64,000 nt of DNA from Aristophania vespae (lineage in GTDB: Bacteria > Pseudomonadota > Alphaproteobacteria > Acetobacterales > Acetobacteraceae), in the NCBI RefSeq assembly GCF_009906835.1, contig NZ_CP047652.1, positions 1,171,001 through 1,235,000 on the forward strand. The letters are read 5' to 3'. This document shows, in pieces, positions 63,690-64,000 of the stretch. Below the pieces are notes generated by a model. The model had not been told where the DNA came from and ran no database searches. It worked only from the letters and a program-made list of their open reading frames with translations. How positions within the stretch are numbered: position 1 is the stretch's first letter; each line of letters begins with the position of its first letter. The position numbers and the translations under genes are program-made.

Positions 63690-64000
63690 GAGCGATTAGG
63701 ATCAGTTAGCTCAGCATGTTACCACACTTACACACCTGACCTATCAACGTCCTGGTCTTGGACGGCTCTATGAGACCTTGTTTTAAGGCTGGTTTCCCGC
63801 TTAGATGCTTTCAGCGGTTATCCATTCCGAACTTAGCTACCCGGCTGTGCCACTGGCGTGACAACCGGTGCACCAGAGGTTCGTTCATCCCGGTCCTCTC
63901 GTACTAGGGACAAATCCTCTCAAGTCTCTTACACCCACGGCAGATAGGGACCGAACTGTCTCACGACGTTCTAAACCCAGCTCACGTACCACTTTAATCG
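63690..64000 (-). rRNA. rrl: 23S ribosomal RNA, 3' end (partial)
   Basis: Minus-strand sequence matching the 3' terminal 300 nt of 23S, including the sarcin-ricin region (AGTACGAGAGGACC, complement near 63893-63906) and GCTGAAAGCATCTAAGCGGG. The gene runs beyond the window. Its 3' end is approximate. Confidence 0.95.

Overview
The window looks like chromosomal DNA of an AT-rich alphaproteobacterium, most likely an acetic acid bacterium (Acetobacteraceae, perhaps of the Commensalibacter type). This is inferred from the division/cell-wall cluster running ftsI-murE-murF-mraY-murD-ftsW-murG-murC-murB-ddl-ftsQ-ftsA-ftsZ-lpxC-bamD-recN-ligA, from rpsP-rimM-trmD-rplS fused to leuCDB, from the metX-metW pair, and from the low GC (about 40% by eye). 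No 16S gene is present to place it exactly.

Layout. 1-24.9 kb (+ strand): the cell-wall/division cluster, starting inside ftsI, then lpxC, bamD, recN, ligA, a CNNM/CorC-type membrane protein and pncA, closed by a terminator. 24.9-35.3 kb (- strand): an accessory stretch with a secreted glucoamylase-like protein, a small unknown gene, a 2.3 kb AT-rich gene desert containing long inverted repeats, and a very large single-chain restriction-modification/helicase gene next to tRNA-Arg and tRNA-Pro. 35.5-38.8 kb: gpt, tRNA-Asn, and an ispH-thrB-rnhA operon. 39.6-46.5 kb: a surface-glycan-like locus with three tandem, translationally coupled GT8-like paralogues (only one keeps the DxD motif), a GT1-type glycosyltransferase, a coiled-coil protein and a lipoprotein. 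46.9-56.3 kb (- strand): a long operon-like run ffh, rpsP, rimM, trmD, rplS, leuC, leuD, leuB, two aminotransferases and a small membrane protein. 56.5-63 kb: tRNA-Ser, a DsbA-like protein, an RhlE-type helicase, metX-metW, an unknown gene behind a Fur-box-like palindrome, and a nitroreductase. 63.4-64 kb: the 3' end of an rRNA operon on the - strand (23S partial, 5S, tRNA-fMet).

The most striking sequence-level observation is that six genes (murE, murG, the restriction-modification gene twice, gpt, an aminotransferase and rimM) are broken by seven single-base deletions. Each is repaired by adding one G or C next to an existing G/C or G/C run. Because murE and murG are essential and intact reading resumes at once, this most likely reflects homopolymer undercalling in the assembly rather than biology. 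The genes are therefore annotated over their repaired extent.

The best candidate for something not previously described is the triple glycosyltransferase-like cassette at 39.6-43.8 kb, with two probable pseudo-enzymes beside one apparently active copy.
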